64,000 nucleotides of DNA, taken from contig NZ_JACIXG010000002.1 of the NCBI RefSeq assembly GCF_014360585.1, positions 88,231 to 152,230 on the forward strand. The letters are read 5' to 3'. Below the pieces are notes generated by a model. That model did no database searches. It worked only from the letters and a program-made list of their open reading frames with translations, and had not been told where the DNA came from. Positions 16,030 to 23,880 of the stretch are shown here, piece after piece. The stretch's first letter is position 1. Every line of letters begins with the position of its first letter. This DNA is from Nocardioides sp. Lineage in GTDB: Bacteria; Actinomycetota; Actinomycetes; Propionibacteriales; Nocardioidaceae. The position numbers and the translations under genes were made by a program.

Positions 16030-16603
16030 CGCTCTCACCCCCGGCGACGTCGAGCGCGTCCAGCAGGCCGAGCGCGGCCTGTGCGAAGGGGCTGCGCTTC
16101 GCCTCCTGGCGCACCAGCCTCCAGTCGATCTGCTCTCGTAGGGCGCGGCCGCAGCCGACGATCCTCGAGAGGTCGCAGGCGTGCTCGCTGAGGGCGAGCA
16201 TGCGCGAGATGATCAGGTCCGTCGCGGACATGACGGGCATGGTCACGGAGTCGACCGGCAGGTCGTCGCACCGCGCGAGCAGGTCCTCGTCGACCGGCCC
16301 GGTCGGAAGCCGGTGGATCAGGTCGACGACCACGGTGTCGCGCCCGACTTTCACCAGCCAGTCCTCGGGTGCGGCGACCGCATCCATCCCGTTCGCGAGC
16401 AGCACCTGAACGGCCTTCTCGGCAACATCCTGGGGCAGGACGAAGTCCACGTCGTGGGTGCTCTCGGGGCCGCCACGGGTCCACACCGCGTACCCGCCGG
16501 CCAGCGCGAACGGGATCTCGGCGGCCTTGAGCGTCGCGCCGACCCGCTTGAGCACCTCGCGTTGTCGCTGGAACTCCTCGCCCAGCACGTCTGTTCTCGC
16601 CAT
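16022..16603 (-). CDS. Nucleotidyltransferase-fold protein (AbiEii/MNT-like)
   Basis: 193-aa protein with a nucleotidyltransferase core: FALAGGYAVWTRGGPESTHDVDFVLP contains the GG and the Dx[D/E]-type metal motif (HDVDF), followed by VVVDLIHRLP, a probable third acidic position. Similar proteins occur as AbiEii-type toxins or as housekeeping homologues. No obvious antitoxin gene lies beside it, so a toxin-antitoxin call is not supported. ATG at 16603 is preferred over 16651 because the longer start would run into the KstR-type operator. Confidence 0.72.
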   Translation of the reverse strand: MARTDVLGEEFQRQREVLKRVGATLKAAEIPFALAGGYAVWTRGGPESTHDVDFVLPQDVAEKAVQVLLANGMDAVAAPEDWLVKVGRDTVVVDLIHRLPTGPVDEDLLARCDDLPVDSVTMPVMSATDLIISRMLALSEHACDLSRIVGCGRALREQIDWRLVRQEAKRSPFAQAALGLLDALDVAGGESDA

Positions 16604-16649
16604 GGATGTGCGGTACCCGAATCCATCCGGTTCAGCCCTTGTCGAAAAC

Positions 16650-16663
16650 AAGAACGTGTTCTA
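16650..16663. promoter_or_regulatory. KstR-type operator (TetR / CYP51 locus)
   Basis: AAGAACGTGTTCTA differs from the TnnAACnnGTTnnA consensus only at the first base. It ends 10 bp before the TetR GTG, so it probably overlaps the promoter or transcript start of the long rightward gene run. Confidence 0.72.
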
Positions 16664-16673
16664 ATCTGGACAC

Positions 16674-17258
16674 GTGTCCAGCGCAACGAGCACCCGCCAG
16701 GCAGAGACGGTCGAGCGACTGTTCGCCGCAGGCCTCGACGAGCTTCGCCAGGTCGGGCACGAGGCGCTGACCATCCGCTCGGTGGCCCTGCGCGCCGGGG
16801 TCTCCTCGGCGACGGCCTACACCTATCTCGCCTCCAAGAACCGTCTCTTCGCCGAGCTCTTCTGGCGTCACCTCGCCGAGATGCCGGCGGACCGGACGAC
16901 CGGGTCCAGGGTGGAGCGGGTGCAGGAGGCCGTCCGCGGTCTGACGACCCGGATCGCCGAGGAGCCCGAGCTCGCCGCGGCCGTGACGCCGGCGCTGCTG
17001 GGCAGCGACGCGGACGTCGCCCGGCTGCGACTGCGGATCGGGGCGGAGTTCGCCGCCCGGTTCGAGGCAGCGCTGGGCGACGGGGCCGGAGCCAAGGACG
17101 ACGACGCCGTGCGCGAAGCGCTGCTGCTGGCCTTCTCGGGCGCGCTGCTGCAGGCGGGCATGGGCCTGATGACCTACGACGAGATGGCCGACCGGCTCGC
17201 CCCGGTCGTGGCCGTGATCGTCCGTGAGGCGATGTATCGAGCCTGTCGAGATGAGTGA
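16674..17258 (+). CDS. TetR-family regulator
   Basis: 194-aa repressor-type protein. The N-terminal helix-turn-helix covers HEALTIRSVALRAGVSSATAYTYLASKNRLFAELFW (about residues 28-62); the C-terminal ligand domain is Ala/Leu-rich helices. GTG at 16674 is the first start after the operator. Position at the head of the CYP123-like / SDR / CYP51 run matches Rv0767c in M. tuberculosis (recalled). It does not look like KstR itself. Its final codons (YRACRDE) are encoded by a TCGAGCCTGTCGAGA repeat-like sequence. It may sense a sterol or a CYP substrate and control the downstream genes together with KstR. Confidence 0.85.
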   Translation: MSSATSTRQAETVERLFAAGLDELRQVGHEALTIRSVALRAGVSSATAYTYLASKNRLFAELFWRHLAEMPADRTTGSRVERVQEAVRGLTTRIAEEPELAAAVTPALLGSDADVARLRLRIGAEFAARFEAALGDGAGAKDDDAVREALLLAFSGALLQAGMGLMTYDEMADRLAPVVAVIVREAMYRACRDE

Positions 17259-18492
17259 GATGACCAGCACCACCACCGAGATCTTCGACCCCTACGACTA
17301 CGACTTCCACGAGGACCCCTATCCGGTCTACGCCCGGCTGCGCGACGAGGCGCCGCTCTACTACAACGCGACCGACGACTTCTGGGCGCTCTCCCGGCAC
17401 GCCGACGTGCACGCCGCGGTGAAGAACGACGTCACCTTCTCCAACCGGATGGGCGTCTCGCTCGACGCCAGCGCCTGGAACTCCGAGGCCCACCGGGTGA
17501 TGTCGTTCCTGGCGCTGGACGGCAAGGAGCAGACCCGGCTGCGGAAGCTGGTCTCGGCCGGGTTCACGCCACGGCGCGTACGTGAGCTGACCCCGCGCAT
17601 CCAGGCGCTCGCCGACCACTACCTCGACGCCCTGACCGCGGTGGGTGCCGAGCAGGGGGAGGCCGACTGGATCGCCGAGCTGGCCGGCAAGCTCCCGATG
17701 GACGTGATCTCGGAGATGATGGGCGTCCCGGCCGCCGACCGCGACGAGGTGCGACGGCTGGCCGACCTGGTGGTGCACCGCGAGGACGGCGTACGCGACG
17801 TGCCGGAGGCCGGGATGACGGCCGCGCTGGAGCTGATCGGCTACTACGCCGAGATGGTCACGCAGCGTCGCGGCCGGCCCAGCGATGACCTCACCTCGGC
17901 GCTGGTCGAGGCCGAGGTCGACGGCGACCGGCTGCTCGACCACGAGGTCATCGCGTTCCTGTTCCTGATGGTCGTGGCCGGCAACGAGACCACCACCAAG
18001 CTGCTCGGCAACGCGCTCCACCACCTCGGTGCCCACCCCGATCAGCTCGCCGAGGTGTTCGCCGACCCGGAGAACCCCACGCTGGTGAGCGCGTGGATCG
18101 AGGAGACGCTGCGCCACGACACCTCCAGCCAGATGCTGGCCCGGTACGTCGCCGAGGACGTCGAGCTCCACGGGCAGACCGTCCCTGCCGGGTCGAAGCT
18201 GCTCGTCCTGCTCGGCTCGGCCAACCGCGACGAGCGGGTCTTCGCCGCACCCGACGTCTTCGACATCCACCGCCCGGCCGACGAGCTGGGCAGGATCATG
18301 AGCTTCGGCGTCGGCCGGCACTTCTGTCTCGGTGCCAACCTGGCCCGGCTCGAGGCCCGGGTCGTGCTGGCCGAGCTGGTGCGGCGTACGTCCGGCTTCG
18401 TCGTGCATCCCGAGCGCTCGATCCGGGTCCACTCGACGAGCGTGCGCGGCTTCGCGGCGCTGCCCGCCACCTTCGTCCCCAGGGGTCGCTGA
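17251..18492 (+). CDS. Cytochrome P450, CYP123-like by position
   Basis: 413-aa bacterial class I P450. I-helix oxygen-binding motif VVAGNETTTKL, K-helix EETLRHD (ExxR), heme loop FGVGRHFCLGANLARLEAR with the Cys ligand at about residue 359. N-terminal FDPYDYDFHEDPYPVYARLRDEAPLY is typical. It lies in the same order (TetR, P450, SDR, CYP51) as Rv0767c-Rv0764c of M. tuberculosis, where the P450 is CYP123; I use that as a positional, not sequence-proven, assignment. ATG at 17251 overlaps the TetR stop; ATG at 17260 is an alternative. The substrate is unknown. Electrons would come from the locus ferredoxin and the FprB-like reductase. Confidence 0.88.
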   Translation: MSEMTSTTTEIFDPYDYDFHEDPYPVYARLRDEAPLYYNATDDFWALSRHADVHAAVKNDVTFSNRMGVSLDASAWNSEAHRVMSFLALDGKEQTRLRKLVSAGFTPRRVRELTPRIQALADHYLDALTAVGAEQGEADWIAELAGKLPMDVISEMMGVPAADRDEVRRLADLVVHREDGVRDVPEAGMTAALELIGYYAEMVTQRRGRPSDDLTSALVEAEVDGDRLLDHEVIAFLFLMVVAGNETTTKLLGNALHHLGAHPDQLAEVFADPENPTLVSAWIEETLRHDTSSQMLARYVAEDVELHGQTVPAGSKLLVLLGSANRDERVFAAPDVFDIHRPADELGRIMSFGVGRHFCLGANLARLEARVVLAELVRRTSGFVVHPERSIRVHSTSVRGFAALPATFVPRGR

Positions 18493-19280
18493 TGACCAGA
18501 TCCGAGAAGTACGCACAGCCCGACCGCCGCCCGGCGGTGATCACCGGCGCATCCTCCGGGATCGGCGCGGAGACCGCGAAGGCGCTGGCCACGGCCGGTT
18601 TCCCGGTCGCGCTCGGCGCCCGGCGGCTCGACCGGGTCGAGGAGATCGCCGCCGCGATCCGGGCCGACGGGGGAGAGGCGGTCGCGTACCCCCTCGACGT
18701 GACCTCGGACGACTCAGTGGTCGAGTTCGCCGCGAAGGTGGTCGCCGACCTCGGCGAGGTCGAGGTCCTGGTCAGCAACGCCGGTGTCACTCATCCGGGA
18801 GCGACCGTCGACGTCTCCACGGAGACCTTCGGTCACCAGGTCGACATCAACCTGCTCGGTGCCCATCGTGTCCTGCGCGCCTTCGGGCCAGGGATGATCG
18901 AGCGGCAGCGCGGCGACCTGGTCTTCGTCTCCTCCGACGTGGCGGTGAAGCCGCGACCGTTCATGGGAGCGTACGCAGCCTCCAAGTGGGGCCTGGAGGG
19001 CATGGTCAACGCGCTCCAGATGGAGCTGGAGGGCACCGGGGTTCGCGCTTCCATCGTGCGACCCGGCCCCACCCACTCCGACATCGGCAACGAGTGGCCC
19101 ACCGAGCTCGGCGGGTTCGTCCTGGAGCAGTGGGCCCGATGGGGCCTGGCCCGGCATCCACACTTCCTCAAGGCCCAGGCGCTGGCCGACGCGATCACGT
19201 CGGTCGTGACCGCCAAGCGCGGTGTCCACATCAGCACCATCGACGTCGACCCCGAAGCCCCTGTGCAGGAGGCACGATGA
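18492..19280 (+). CDS. Short-chain dehydrogenase/reductase (Rv0765c-like by position)
   Basis: 262-aa classical SDR. Cofactor motif TGASSGIG, then NAG (SNAGV), the catalytic Ser region VFVSSDVAVK and YAASKWG with the Tyr/Lys pair; the Arg pair ARRLDR after beta2 suggests NADP(H). It overlaps the P450 stop by 1 bp and the CYP51 start by 4 bp, so it is part of the same transcript. Probable hydroxysteroid or sterol oxidoreductase by context. It ends without the usual GG-type C-terminal strand (IDVDPEAPVQEAR), like SDRs with a hydrophobic substrate flap. Confidence 0.88.
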   Translation: MTRSEKYAQPDRRPAVITGASSGIGAETAKALATAGFPVALGARRLDRVEEIAAAIRADGGEAVAYPLDVTSDDSVVEFAAKVVADLGEVEVLVSNAGVTHPGATVDVSTETFGHQVDINLLGAHRVLRAFGPGMIERQRGDLVFVSSDVAVKPRPFMGAYAASKWGLEGMVNALQMELEGTGVRASIVRPGPTHSDIGNEWPTELGGFVLEQWARWGLARHPHFLKAQALADAITSVVTAKRGVHISTIDVDPEAPVQEAR

Positions 19281-20632
19281 CGATCCCCACGGTCTCCACC
19301 GTCCTGGACGACCAGGACCCGAGTGTCCCCGAGATCATCCGGGGGACCGGACACCTGCCCGAGATGCGGGTCGACCCGATCTCGCTGTTCACCCGCGTCC
19401 GCGAGGAGTGCGGTGACCTCGGTCGCTTCCGGCTCGCCGACAAGGACGTCGTCCTGGTCACCGGGGCCGAGGCCAACGAGGCGTTCTTCCGGGCGCCCGA
19501 CGACGTGCTCGACCAGGCTGCCGCGTACCCGTTCATGACGCCGATCTTCGGCAAGGGCGTGGTCTTCGACGCCTCGCCGGAGGAGCGGCAGCAGATGCTG
19601 AAGAACCAGGCGCTGCGTGGCGACATGATGCGCGGGCACGCGCAGACGATCGAGGCCGAGATCCGCCGGATGATCGCCGGCTGGGGCGATGAGGGCGAGA
19701 TCGATCTGCTCGACTTCTTCGCCGAGCTGACCATCTACACGACCTCCTCGTGCCTGATCGGCAAGCCGTTCCGCGAGGAGCTCGACGCCACCTTCGCCCA
19801 GCACTACCACGAGCTGGAGCACGGCACCGATGCCATCGCCTACGTCGACGCGTACGCCGACATCGAGAGCTTCCGGATGCGCGACGCCGCCCGGGAGCGG
19901 CTGGTCGAGCTCGTCCAGGCGATCGTGGACAAGCGGGTCGCGCGGGGGAAGGTCGCCAAGGAGGACCGCGACCTGCTCGACGTCCTCATCTCCATCGACA
20001 TGGACACCGATACCATCACCGGGATCTTCATCTCGATGATGTTCGCCGGGCACCACACCTCCTCGGGCACGGCGTCGTGGGCGATGATCGAGCTGCTGCG
20101 GAACCCGTCGGTGATGGCGGAGGTCACCGCCGAGCTCGACGAGCTGTACGCCGACGGCAGCGAGGTCTCCTTCCAGGCGCTTCGCTCCATCCCCGTGCTC
20201 GAGGCGACGCTGAAGGAGACGCTGCGGCTGCACCCGCCGCTGATCATCCTGATGCGGCTGGTGCAGGAGGACTTCGAGCTGCTCGGCGAGACCATCCCGG
20301 CCGGCACCCTGCTCGCCGCCTCGCCGCGGGTCTCCAACCGGATCGAGGCCGACTTCCCGAAGGCTGCGTCGTTCGATCCGTCGCGCTACATCGACCCGCG
20401 CCAGGAGGACATGCAGAACCGCTGGACCTGGATCCCGTTCGGTGCCGGCAAGCACCGCTGTGTCGGCAACGCGTTCGCGATGATGCAGATGAAGGCGATC
20501 TTCTCGGTCGTCCTGCGCGACTACACCTTCGAGGCCGCTCAGCCGCTGGACTCCTACGCCGACGACTTCACCAAGATGGTGATCCAGCTCCAGCAGCCCT
20601 GCAAGGTCCGCTACCGCAGGCGGGCATCGTGA
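19277..20632 (+). CDS. cyp51: Sterol 14-alpha-demethylase P450
   Basis: 451-aa P450 that removes the 14-alpha-methyl group from lanosterol-type sterols. Heme loop FGAGKHRCVGNAFAMMQMKAIFS (Cys395), I-helix MFAGHHTSSGTASW with the CYP51-specific HHTS, K-helix ETLRLHPP and the terminal QLQQPCKVRYRRR are hallmarks shared with M. tuberculosis CYP51B1. The B-helix region (AAAYPFMTPIFGKGVVFDASPEERQ) also fits the CYP51 signature YxxLTPxFGKGVxYD in relaxed form. The ATG overlaps the SDR stop, and the stop overlaps the ferredoxin GTG. Its presence in a catabolic cluster suggests processing of methylated sterols rather than sterol synthesis. Confidence 0.94.
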   Translation: MTIPTVSTVLDDQDPSVPEIIRGTGHLPEMRVDPISLFTRVREECGDLGRFRLADKDVVLVTGAEANEAFFRAPDDVLDQAAAYPFMTPIFGKGVVFDASPEERQQMLKNQALRGDMMRGHAQTIEAEIRRMIAGWGDEGEIDLLDFFAELTIYTTSSCLIGKPFREELDATFAQHYHELEHGTDAIAYVDAYADIESFRMRDAARERLVELVQAIVDKRVARGKVAKEDRDLLDVLISIDMDTDTITGIFISMMFAGHHTSSGTASWAMIELLRNPSVMAEVTAELDELYADGSEVSFQALRSIPVLEATLKETLRLHPPLIILMRLVQEDFELLGETIPAGTLLAASPRVSNRIEADFPKAASFDPSRYIDPRQEDMQNRWTWIPFGAGKHRCVGNAFAMMQMKAIFSVVLRDYTFEAAQPLDSYADDFTKMVIQLQQPCKVRYRRRAS

Positions 20633-20832
20633 AGCTCATCGCTGACCTCGGCCTCTGCCAGGGGCACCAGGAGTGCCTCGCCGAGGCCCCCGAGCTCTTC
20701 GCCTTCGACGACGACAGCTACCAGGTCGTCGTACGCATCACCGAACCGTCCGAGGAGCAGCTTCCGGCCGCGCGCGCGGCCGTGAAGTACTGCCCTGCTT
20801 TCGCCCTATCGCTGGAGGACCGACGTGTCTGA
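20629..20832 (+). CDS. [3Fe-4S] ferredoxin, CYP51 redox partner
   Basis: 67-aa ferredoxin. Cys10, Cys16 (CQGHQEC) and Cys54 followed by Pro (YCPAF) give the C-x5-C...CP pattern of single-cluster 3Fe-4S ferredoxins that feed bacterial P450s. GTG start overlaps the cyp51 stop by 4 bp; positional counterpart of Rv0763c. Acidic surface residues (FAFDDDSYQ) fit docking to a P450. Confidence 0.92.
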   Translation: MKLIADLGLCQGHQECLAEAPELFAFDDDSYQVVVRITEPSEEQLPAARAAVKYCPAFALSLEDRRV

Positions 20833-21466
20833 CCTGGACCGCACCGAGATCGAGGGGTTCTGGGCCCATTGGCTCGACCTCAACCGCCAGGCGGAGGCCG
20901 ACGGCAGCTGGTCGCCGCTGGCCGACGTGTATGCCGAGGACGCGACGTACGGCTGGATGTACACCCCCGACGAGCACTTCATGGCCGTCGGCCGCGACCA
21001 GATCCGCGAGTGGGCGCTCGGCACGGAGATGGCCGGCCTCGAGGGCTGGCACTACGACTACCAGGCGACGGTGATCGACGACGTGAACGCCATGGTGGTC
21101 GGCTTCTGGCGCCAGCGCGCGGGGATCATCGACGACGCGACCGGCGAGGAGTACGAGATCCTCGGCATCGGGGGCTCGTGGTTCGGGCTCGCGCGGCGTC
21201 CCGACGGTGAAGGTCTGGAGTTCGCCTGGCAGCGCGACTGGTTCGACCTCGGCTCCACCGCGACGACCTTCCTGGACATCGTCAAGGCGAAGAAGGCGAC
21301 CCAGGGGCTCCTCGACCGGATGTCGCTCAACGGCATCGAGCAGCCGGGCCACTACCGGCGCAAGGACCTGCCCAGCACCGTCTGGCCGCCGCCGGTGGCC
21401 GACGGGAAGTTCCTCACCCAGAGCACATCGGTTCCGGCTGCACTTCGACAGGAGACCCCCAAGTGA
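20825..21466 (+). CDS. SnoaL/NTF2-like protein after CYP51
   Basis: 213-aa protein with an N-terminal helix (RTEIEGFWAHWLDLNRQAEADGSW), a VYAEDATYGWMYTP strand, then curved beta sheet (VVGFWRQRAG, GGSWFGLARR, WQRDWFDLG) as in NTF2-like folds. No catalytic set can be assigned. GTG at 20825 overlaps the ferredoxin stop by 8 bp, and its stop overlaps the aldehyde dehydrogenase start by 4 bp. By position it corresponds to Rv0762c. The C-terminal codons (ALRQETPK) contain a CTTCGACAGG repeat-like fragment. Function unknown; a ligand-binding or dehydratase/isomerase role for a CYP51 product is speculation. Confidence 0.75.
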   Translation: MSDLDRTEIEGFWAHWLDLNRQAEADGSWSPLADVYAEDATYGWMYTPDEHFMAVGRDQIREWALGTEMAGLEGWHYDYQATVIDDVNAMVVGFWRQRAGIIDDATGEEYEILGIGGSWFGLARRPDGEGLEFAWQRDWFDLGSTATTFLDIVKAKKATQGLLDRMSLNGIEQPGHYRRKDLPSTVWPPPVADGKFLTQSTSVPAALRQETPK

Positions 21467-22944
21467 ACCGCACCCCCACCAACCCTCCCGCTCAGCAGTA
21501 CGTCGACGGCAAGCTCGGCGCTGCGAGCAACGGCGAGACGTACGCCATCCTCAACCCCGCCACGGGAGCGGAGATCGGTCGCGCGCCCGACTCGACGGCC
21601 GAGGACATGGACGCCGCGATCGCCGCCGCTCGTCGAGCCTTCGACGAGACCGACTGGTCCACCGACGTCGCCTTCCGGATCCGATGCCTCCGCCAGCTGC
21701 ACCAGGCGCTGCTGGACGACGTCGATGCTCTGCGGGACCTGACCACCGCCGAGGTCGGGGCGCCTGCGTTCCTCGTCGCCGGGCCCCAGCTCGACGCCCC
21801 CATCGAGACCCTGAAGTGGGCGACCGACCTGGCCGAGCGCTACGAGTGGGAGCAGGACCTCGGCGTCGGGGTCACCATGGGCGTCTCCTCGAGGCGCACC
21901 GTACGGAAGGAGTCGGTCGGCGTCGTCGCGGCGATCACGCCGTGGAACTTCCCCAACCAGATCAACCTGGCCAAGATCGGTCCGGCGCTCGCCGCCGGCA
22001 ACACCGTGGTGCTCAAGCCCGCCCCGGACACCCCGTGGGTGGCGGCCGAGCTCGGGCGCCTGGTCGCCGAGCACACCGACATCCCGGCGGGCGTCTTCAA
22101 CGTGGTGACACCGCGCAGCAACGAGGTCGCCGCCCTTCTCGCCGAGGACCCCCGCGTCGACCTGGTCTCCTTCACCGGCTCGACCAGCACCGGCCGCAGG
22201 ATCATGGCCGCCGCCGCGCCGACCCTGAAGAAGGTCTTCCTCGAGCTCGGCGGCAAGTCGGCCGCAATCGTCCTCGACGACGCCGACATCGCCGCCGCTG
22301 CCTCGATGGCAGCCTTCTCGGTCGCCGTTCACGCAGGTCAGGGCTGTGCCCTGACCACCCGCCTGCTCGTGCCGCGCGCGTCCTACGACGCGGCCGTCGA
22401 GGCGGCGGCCGCGACCATGGCCTCGCTCGGCGCCGGCGACCCCGCCGACCCCGGCACGATCTGCGGCCCGGTCATCTCGGCGGTCCAGCGCACGCGCATC
22501 CTCGGCTACCTGGCGCTCGCCGAGGAGGAGGGCGGTCGGTTCGCGACCGGTGGCGACGTGGCCGTCCAGGACGGTGACCTGGCCGGCGGCTTCTGGGTCC
22601 AGCCCACCGTCATCGCCGGTCTCGACAACACCGCCAGGGTCGCCCGCGAGGAGATCTTCGGACCGGTGCTGACGGTGATCCCGCACGACGGCGACGACGA
22701 TGCCGTACGTCTTGCCAACGACTCGCCCTACGGCCTCTCGGGCTCGGTCGAGTCCGGGTCGCTGGAGCGCGCGAAGTCGGTGGCGGCCCGGATCCGCACT
22801 GGCACCATCGGCGTCAACGGCGGCCAGTGGTTCGGCCCCGACGCCCCCTTCGGCGGCTACAAGCAGTCCGGCCTCGGCCGGGAGATGGGCGTGGCCGGCT
22901 TCGAGGAGTACCTGGAGACCAAGCTGATCGCGGAGCCGGCATGA
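21463..22944 (+). CDS. NAD(P)-dependent aldehyde dehydrogenase (AldA-like)
   Basis: 493-aa ALDH superfamily enzyme. ITPWNFPNQI binds the dinucleotide, SFTGSTSTG is the Rossmann turn, FLELGGKSA holds the general-base Glu, and AGQGCALTTR the catalytic Cys. The C-terminal EEIFGPVLTVIPHD and YGLSGSV segments are standard. GTG start overlaps the previous stop (GTGA). Its place between CYP51/ferredoxin and an SDR matches aldA (Rv0768), although there it is divergent from CYP51. It could oxidise sterol aldehydes formed by P450 action, such as side-chain or C-30 aldehydes; inferred only. Confidence 0.9.
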   Translation: MNRTPTNPPAQQYVDGKLGAASNGETYAILNPATGAEIGRAPDSTAEDMDAAIAAARRAFDETDWSTDVAFRIRCLRQLHQALLDDVDALRDLTTAEVGAPAFLVAGPQLDAPIETLKWATDLAERYEWEQDLGVGVTMGVSSRRTVRKESVGVVAAITPWNFPNQINLAKIGPALAAGNTVVLKPAPDTPWVAAELGRLVAEHTDIPAGVFNVVTPRSNEVAALLAEDPRVDLVSFTGSTSTGRRIMAAAAPTLKKVFLELGGKSAAIVLDDADIAAAASMAAFSVAVHAGQGCALTTRLLVPRASYDAAVEAAAATMASLGAGDPADPGTICGPVISAVQRTRILGYLALAEEEGGRFATGGDVAVQDGDLAGGFWVQPTVIAGLDNTARVAREEIFGPVLTVIPHDGDDDAVRLANDSPYGLSGSVESGSLERAKSVAARIRTGTIGVNGGQWFGPDAPFGGYKQSGLGREMGVAGFEEYLETKLIAEPA

Positions 22945-22951
22945 GCGAGAC

Positions 22952-23101
22952 GACTGTGTTGGTCTCGACACGCCTCCGCCTAGCGGCTCCGGCGGCTCGA
23001 CCAGCGGTTTCGTCGGCCGATTCGGCCGGATGGGCGCGCGCGAGCGACCCCCGGTGGTCGAGCCGGGCGAGCGCCAGCGAGCCCGTGTCGAGACCAACAC
23101 G
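22952..23101. repeat. Intergenic palindromic element with perfect 17-bp terminal repeats
   Basis: GTGTTGGTCTCGACACG (22956-22972) and CGTGTCGAGACCAACAC (23084-23100) are perfect inverted ends of a ~145-bp element. Its left part matches the in-gene copies in hsaD and the DUF35 gene with about two differences; the interior has GGCCGATTCGGCC-type palindromes. It begins 7 bp after the aldehyde dehydrogenase stop and breaks the otherwise overlapping gene run. Confidence 0.85.
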
Positions 23102-23133
23102 GTCGCCATGCGACCAGAGTGAGAGGAAGCACG

Positions 23134-23880
23134 ATGAGGTTTGAGGGCAAGGTCGTCGTGGTCACGGGGGCGGCGCAGGGGATCGGGGAGGCGTACGCCA
23201 AGGGGCTTGCCGCCGAGGGGGCCGCTGTCGTGGTCGCGGATCTGAACGAGGAGAAGGGGGAGCGGGTCGCCAAGGAGATCGAGGCGGCCGGCGGAGTCGC
23301 GAGGTTCGTACGCTGCGACGTCTCCGACCACGAGTCGGCGGCTGCGCTCGCGGCTGAGACGGTCGAGGCGTACGGCGGGATCGACGGTCTGATCAACAAC
23401 GCCGCGATCTACGGCGACATGGCCTTCGACCTGCTGATCACCGTCGACTGGGACTACTACGAGAAGTTCATGAGCGTGAACCTCAACGGAGCCCTGGTGA
23501 TGACCCGTGCGGTCTACCCGGTGATGCAGCGGCGCGGCGGCGGGGCGATCGTCAACCAGTCCTCGACCGCTGCCTACCTCTACTCCGGTTTCTACGGCCT
23601 GGCCAAGGTCGGGATCAACGGCCTGACCCAGCAGCTCGCCCACGAGCTCGGTGGGATGAACATCCGGGTCAACGCGATCGCTCCCGGCCCGACCGACACC
23701 GAGGCGACCCGCACCCAGGCCGGTGACGCGGCCAAGGACATGACCAAGCAGATGGCGATCAAGCGCCTCGGCACCACCGAGGACATGGTCGGGACCGCGA
23801 AGTTCCTCCTCTCCGAGGAGTCGTCGTGGATCTCGGGCCAGATCATCGCCGTCGACGGAGGCGGGACGTTCCGACTGTGA
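23134..23880 (+). CDS. SDR-family oxidoreductase (Rv0769-like by position)
   Basis: 248-aa classical SDR: TGAAQGIGEAYA cofactor loop, DLNEEK after beta2 (Asp suggests NAD), NNAAIYG, the catalytic QSSTAAYLYSGFYGLAK with Ser, Tyr and Lys, and the C-terminal ISGQIIAVDGGGTFRL typical of tetrameric members. ATG at 23134 is supported by GAGAGGAAG 4 nt upstream. It is the first gene after the palindromic element, so it may rely on read-through or on its own promoter. The stop overlaps the next GTG by 4 bp. Confidence 0.9.
   Translation: MRFEGKVVVVTGAAQGIGEAYAKGLAAEGAAVVVADLNEEKGERVAKEIEAAGGVARFVRCDVSDHESAAALAAETVEAYGGIDGLINNAAIYGDMAFDLLITVDWDYYEKFMSVNLNGALVMTRAVYPVMQRRGGGAIVNQSSTAAYLYSGFYGLAKVGINGLTQQLAHELGGMNIRVNAIAPGPTDTEATRTQAGDAAKDMTKQMAIKRLGTTEDMVGTAKFLLSEESSWISGQIIAVDGGGTFRL

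Noticed and set aside
16022..16603. Toxin-antitoxin system of the AbiE type
   Set aside because: Only a nucleotidyltransferase-like gene is present; its neighbours are a phosphoesterase and a BON protein, with no antitoxin-like gene.
16674..17258. TetR gene as the KstR repressor itself
   Set aside because: The HTH and N-terminus do not resemble the KstR sequence I recall, and gene order matches Rv0767c instead.
16351..18516. A 721-codon minus-strand open frame opposite TetR and the P450
   Set aside because: Same reason: shadow of strong codon bias, no motif, overlaps three well-supported genes.
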